This document shows, one piece after another, positions 61,181 to 64,000 of a DNA stretch of 64,000 nt. This DNA is from Crossiella cryophila (GTDB taxonomy: Bacteria > Actinomycetota > Actinomycetes > Mycobacteriales > Pseudonocardiaceae). The stretch lies in the NCBI RefSeq assembly GCF_014204915.1, contig NZ_JACHMH010000001.1, positions 7,651,501 to 7,715,500 of the forward strand. The letters run 5' to 3'. A model generated the notes under the pieces. The model was not told the DNA's origin, searched no databases, and saw only the letters and a program-made list of their open reading frames with translations. The position numbers and the translations under genes were made by a program. Positions within the stretch are counted from its first letter, which is position 1. Each line of letters starts with the position of its first letter.

Positions 61181-62257
61181 TCAGCCCGCGAGTGCCGGAA
61201 GGACCTCGTCGATGAACCGGCGCAGGCTGGTCTCGGCCACCTGGCCGGTCACCCCACCGAAATCGACCTGCCAGAGGAAGCAGTCGGCGGTGAGTTCCGC
61301 CCTGACCTCCGACACCCGGTCGACCACGCGTTCAACACTTCCGACCACGGCGCCACCGGACTCCCGGAGTGCCCGCACGTCGAGCCCGCGGATGGCGGTC
61401 GCCATACCGGTGTAGCCCTGGTAGTCGGCGGATCTGGTCGATCGCCACGAGTCCGTCGCCTCCGCCCACACCTCCAGGTACTCGCCCAGCAGCGCGTCAC
61501 CGGTCCTGGCCGCCTCCACCTCGGTCGCACCGACGTAGAGCGGCAGACTGGCGGCGACGCGAGGGCTCCGGCCAGTGCTCCCGTGGTTGTCCTCGAACGC
61601 CTCCCGGTAGACCTCGATGTGGTCCCGCATCTCCGCCAGGGAGGACAGTGTCGGAGTGACGAGCAGGCCAAAACCCTGCTCACCGAGCCAGGCGAAGCTC
61701 TGCCGAGACCGGACCGCGGCGCCCCAGACCGGCGGATGCGGCGGCTGGACCGGTCGGGGCAGGCTCGTGGCGTCCTGGTAGGAGAAGAACGGAGTGCGTT
61801 CACTCACGCCCTGTTCCGTCCACAACCGCAGCACCGCCTTGATCGTCGCCTCGTACCTCGCCCTGCTCTCGTCCATGCGGACGCCGAATGTCTCGAACTC
61901 ATAGGGCAGGTAGGCGCGGGCGAACCCGACGTCGAGCCGGCCACCGCTGAGGGCATCGACCATCGCGGTCTCGGCCGCGAGCTGGACGGGGTGGTGAAAG
62001 GCGGGGAGCAGACAGCCGGTCATCAGGCGGATCCGCCTGGTCCGCGCGGCCACCGCGGCCAGGAAGGTGAGCGGATTCGGGCAGTACCCGCCGTAGGGAT
62101 GCAGGTAGTGCTCGGTCATCTTGACGTGGCTGAGGCCAGCCTGGTCGGCGAGCGAACTCAGGGTGAGCACGTCGCGGAAGTACTCCTCAGCCGAACGTCG
62201 CGCCGGCCTGCAGTCAGGCAGGAACGAGATTCCGTGTTCCACAGGACTGGCCTCCAC
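61181..62257 (-). CDS. LLM-class (luciferase-like) flavin-dependent oxidoreductase
   Basis: A 358-residue flavin enzyme of the bacterial luciferase-like fold, using FMN or F420. Typical segments are EYFRDVLTLSSLADQAGLSHVKMTEHYL, RIRLMTGCLLPAFHHPVQLAAETAMVDALSGGRLDVGFARAY and PPVWGAAVRSRQSFAWLGEQGFG. The GTG at 62257 overlaps the CPBP stop by one base. LLM enzymes often tailor peptides and other natural products; near YcaO a dehydrogenation or oxidation of a ring or side chain is plausible, but unproven. Confidence 0.87.
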   Translation of the reverse strand: MEASPVEHGISFLPDCRPARRSAEEYFRDVLTLSSLADQAGLSHVKMTEHYLHPYGGYCPNPLTFLAAVAARTRRIRLMTGCLLPAFHHPVQLAAETAMVDALSGGRLDVGFARAYLPYEFETFGVRMDESRARYEATIKAVLRLWTEQGVSERTPFFSYQDATSLPRPVQPPHPPVWGAAVRSRQSFAWLGEQGFGLLVTPTLSSLAEMRDHIEVYREAFEDNHGSTGRSPRVAASLPLYVGATEVEAARTGDALLGEYLEVWAEATDSWRSTRSADYQGYTGMATAIRGLDVRALRESGGAVVGSVERVVDRVSEVRAELTADCFLWQVDFGGVTGQVAETSLRRFIDEVLPALAG

Positions 62258-63054
62258 TAGATCACCGCGAACAGGAAGAAGACGAGGTGGGCGACGACCA
62301 GGGGCAGCAACTCGGGCACCTGCCAGGCGAGCAGGCCGTGCACGACCCCCATCACCAACGCGCCGACCACCGGGAACATCGCCGCCCGCCAGGAGGACAT
62401 GAAGAACACCTGCATCCCGACGAAGAGCACGGTCGAGGCGAGGATGGCGACCACCGGACCCGCCGGGCGAAAGGTGTTGAGCAGGATTCCCCTGAACACC
62501 ACCTCCTCACAGCCGACCTGGAGGCTGACCACGCAGACCGCCGCGGGCAGGGGCAGCACCTGGAGCGTGGCGAAGTGGTGCCGGAGCCAACCACCCCGGC
62601 CCACGGCGAGCCAGCTCTTGACCGTGGCCGGGCCAGACCGCGGCGAGTCCGTCGCGCCGGAGGGGCGGCTCCCCGAGAGCGCCCGCCGCCGGTTCCAGCG
62701 CAGGGACGCCTCGATGAGCAGTCGGCAGAGGAAGGAGGCCAGCGCCATCTCGCCGATGCCGAGTAAGGCGCCCAGCACTATCAGGGTCGGTGACACGCTG
62801 CCGAGACCGGCTTCGGCCAGCGAGATTCCGGTGACCCCCAGGAGAATGACCACCACGGCGAGATGGCTGACGGCGGCGGCCATCAGCTCCAGCACCCCGC
62901 CGACCTCACTCCGGTCGTACCGGCTCACGAAGTTCACCCGCTGCGCGAGCCGCTGGGCGCCGGCGAAGAGCCACTGCTTGCAGTAGCGGTAGTACAGCAC
63001 CACGAATGCCGCTGCCAGCAGGAACTTCCCCAGCCACGGCAATGCGGCGCTCAT
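62257..63054 (-). CDS. CPBP-family intramembrane metalloprotease (1)
   Basis: A 265-residue membrane protein of the CAAX protease/bacteriocin-processing (CPBP, Abi) family. The first catalytic motif is VGCEEVVFRGILLNTF, with the Glu-Glu pair and Arg; a second motif with histidine lies in VHGLLAWQVPE and AHLVFFLFAVI. About seven membrane segments are present. The start overlaps the second CPBP gene by 4 bp. Such proteins may cleave leader peptides of RiPPs or protect the producer. Confidence 0.85.
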   Translation of the reverse strand: MSAALPWLGKFLLAAAFVVLYYRYCKQWLFAGAQRLAQRVNFVSRYDRSEVGGVLELMAAAVSHLAVVVILLGVTGISLAEAGLGSVSPTLIVLGALLGIGEMALASFLCRLLIEASLRWNRRRALSGSRPSGATDSPRSGPATVKSWLAVGRGGWLRHHFATLQVLPLPAAVCVVSLQVGCEEVVFRGILLNTFRPAGPVVAILASTVLFVGMQVFFMSSWRAAMFPVVGALVMGVVHGLLAWQVPELLPLVVAHLVFFLFAVI

Positions 63055-63842
63055 CGGAGGACCTGCCGCGTCCGGGGCAGATCCGGCGCCAGCCGCTGGC
63101 ACCGCCAGACGTGCAGGTTGAACAGCGCGTGCGCGAGCGCCGGGGCGAGCACGGCTCCAGTGGTCAGAGCCAGCCCCAGTGCGACCGCGGCCAGCGGGAG
63201 TTTGGCCAGCACCTGGTCCCAGCCGAAGAACACGTGCGTCAGCGCGAACAGCACGGTGACCGCCACGGCGCCCAGCCACTGCGTGCCCTCGGGCAACAAC
63301 TGGGTGAGGCGGATCAGCAGCCCGCGGAAGACGATCTCCTCCAACACCGCCACACCCAGCAGCCAGCCGAGCCCGACCCGATAGTCCTCGGCGCTGGGCG
63401 CGAAGCTGCCGGTGACCTTGAAGATCCCGATCGTGCGGCGCCGGGCCGCCTGATCCCCCAACGGGACCGGCCGGACCCGGTGCACCCCCTCGCCCCCACC
63501 GCGCACGGCCCGTCGGCGTGTGTTCCCGCCACGGCGGCCGGACAGTCCACGCAGGATCGCACCGTCCGCCCAGATCACCGCCACTCCCCCGGCGAGCCCG
63601 AGCGGCACCGCCAGCAGGGTCGCGCCGATGCTGCTGGTCAGGATCCCGGCGGGCCCGAGCAGGAGCAGACCGCAGCCGCAGAGCACGGCCATGGTGACCA
63701 CGTGCGCGGGCAGGAAGCCGACGCCGAAACGTTCCAGCCACCTCGTGCGCAGGTGGGCGGCGAGCGTCAGGCAGCCCATCCCCAACAGGGCTAGCACGGC
63801 GAGGGCATACGCCTGCTGCTCAGGGGTAAGGGTGTGGATCAT
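63051..63842 (-). CDS. CPBP-family intramembrane metalloprotease (2)
   Basis: A 263-residue membrane protein with CPBP motifs LEEIVFRGLLIRL (catalytic Glu-Glu and Arg), ALTHVFFGWDQ (His) and LAHALFNLHV (His and Asn), so it looks catalytically complete. It has about eight membrane segments. It lies between the first CPBP gene and the YcaO gene, overlapping them by 4 and 23 bp. It is not a close copy of the first. Two CPBP proteins in one operon are unusual and could work as a heteromer. Confidence 0.85.
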   Translation of the reverse strand: MIHTLTPEQQAYALAVLALLGMGCLTLAAHLRTRWLERFGVGFLPAHVVTMAVLCGCGLLLLGPAGILTSSIGATLLAVPLGLAGGVAVIWADGAILRGLSGRRGGNTRRRAVRGGGEGVHRVRPVPLGDQAARRRTIGIFKVTGSFAPSAEDYRVGLGWLLGVAVLEEIVFRGLLIRLTQLLPEGTQWLGAVAVTVLFALTHVFFGWDQVLAKLPLAAVALGLALTTGAVLAPALAHALFNLHVWRCQRLAPDLPRTRQVLR

Positions 63843-64000
63843 GATGCTGGAACCCCCCGTAGGCGGCGAATCGAGGATGGGCGGCCGCGGGCGCGCCAGG
63901 CAGCGGGAGGCTGAGGGTGTCCGGGGACCAGACCCGGCTGACCCGGAAACCGAGCTGCCGGATGTCCACCGTGGTCAGATCGGCGTGGTAGAGCCGTTTG
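63820..64000 (-). CDS. YcaO-family protein, C-terminal end only (partial at window edge)
   Basis: The last 60 codons of a gene that continues beyond the right edge. The frame reads TVDIRQLGFRVSRVWSPDTL, the usual YcaO strand-and-loop, then HPRFAAYGG and the C-terminal DPHPYP, which fits the PxPxP motif that azoline-forming YcaO cyclodehydratases use at their active site. Such enzymes turn Cys, Ser or Thr of a precursor peptide into thiazolines or oxazolines with ATP. The stop overlaps the CPBP gene by 23 bp. The precursor, dehydrogenase and other genes would lie to the right. Confidence 0.65.
   Translation of the reverse strand, partial: KRLYHADLTTVDIRQLGFRVSRVWSPDTLSLPLPGAPAAAHPRFAAYGGFQHHDPHPYP

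Overview
The window is GC-rich DNA from a filamentous actinobacterium, most likely of the order Pseudonocardiales. The signs are very high GC in third codon positions, many GTG starts, ATGA/GTGA-coupled operons, MprAB-like and NarL-like two-component systems, a calerythrin-type EF-hand protein and an SpoOM-like protein. The family assignment is an inference. No rRNA, tRNA, CRISPR, phage or insertion sequence was recognised.

Left part (1-31 kb): a mixed chromosomal region. It starts with a DMT-like membrane protein fused in frame to a GT4 glycosyltransferase (cut by the left edge), then a DUF998 protein, an OmpR-type two-component system, a decayed NACHT NTPase, and an array of six 48-bp palindromic repeats directly behind a stand-alone trpBA pair with a divergent GntR regulator. 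Further on are regulators, a NarL-type two-component system, a ricin-type lectin, a phosphotransferase, a secreted DUF4185 protein, a 931-residue membrane protein with a C-terminal periplasmic-binding domain, an APC permease, a secreted endonuclease I, an SpoOM protein, an NCS2 permease, an SRPBCC/ArsR pair and a large FAD/NAD(P)-binding protein.

Middle part (about 30-48.8 kb): a cryptic biosynthetic cluster without PKS, NRPS or terpene synthase. A leftward operon (32.0-37.6 kb: DUF6917-like protein, two Gfo/Idh oxidoreductases, Ldh2-type dehydrogenase, M20 peptidase, TIM-barrel isomerase) and a rightward operon (37.8-48.0 kb: two DegT aminotransferases, UbiA prenyltransferase, FAD oxidoreductase, acyl-CoA synthetase, methyltransferase, partly duplicated CaiB CoA-transferase, second adenylating enzyme) diverge from a 264-bp region. 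A LysE exporter follows. A nucleotide-sugar dehydrogenase and an EF-hand protein lie on its flank. The set suggests an amino-sugar, aminocyclitol or amino-acid unit joined to an activated acid and perhaps an isoprenoid. The product cannot be named.

At 48.86-49.71 kb there is an 860-bp non-coding composite of inverted 22-bp repeat arrays enclosing three long hairpins. Two of the hairpins carry the same 25-bp sequence in their loops, in opposite orientation.

Right part (49.7-64 kb): a hypothetical protein, an M16-like protein, a secreted GH76 enzyme, decayed hydrolase and LysR-like remnants marked by a palindrome that also forms the 48-bp array, the molybdate operon modABC with a MerR/TOBE regulator, and finally the edge of what looks like an azoline-type RiPP cluster: LuxR and TetR regulators, methyltransferase, secreted hydrolase, LLM flavin oxidoreductase, two CPBP-type membrane proteases and the last 60 codons of a YcaO protein ending in PxPxP. 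The rest of that cluster, including any precursor peptide, must lie beyond the right edge.
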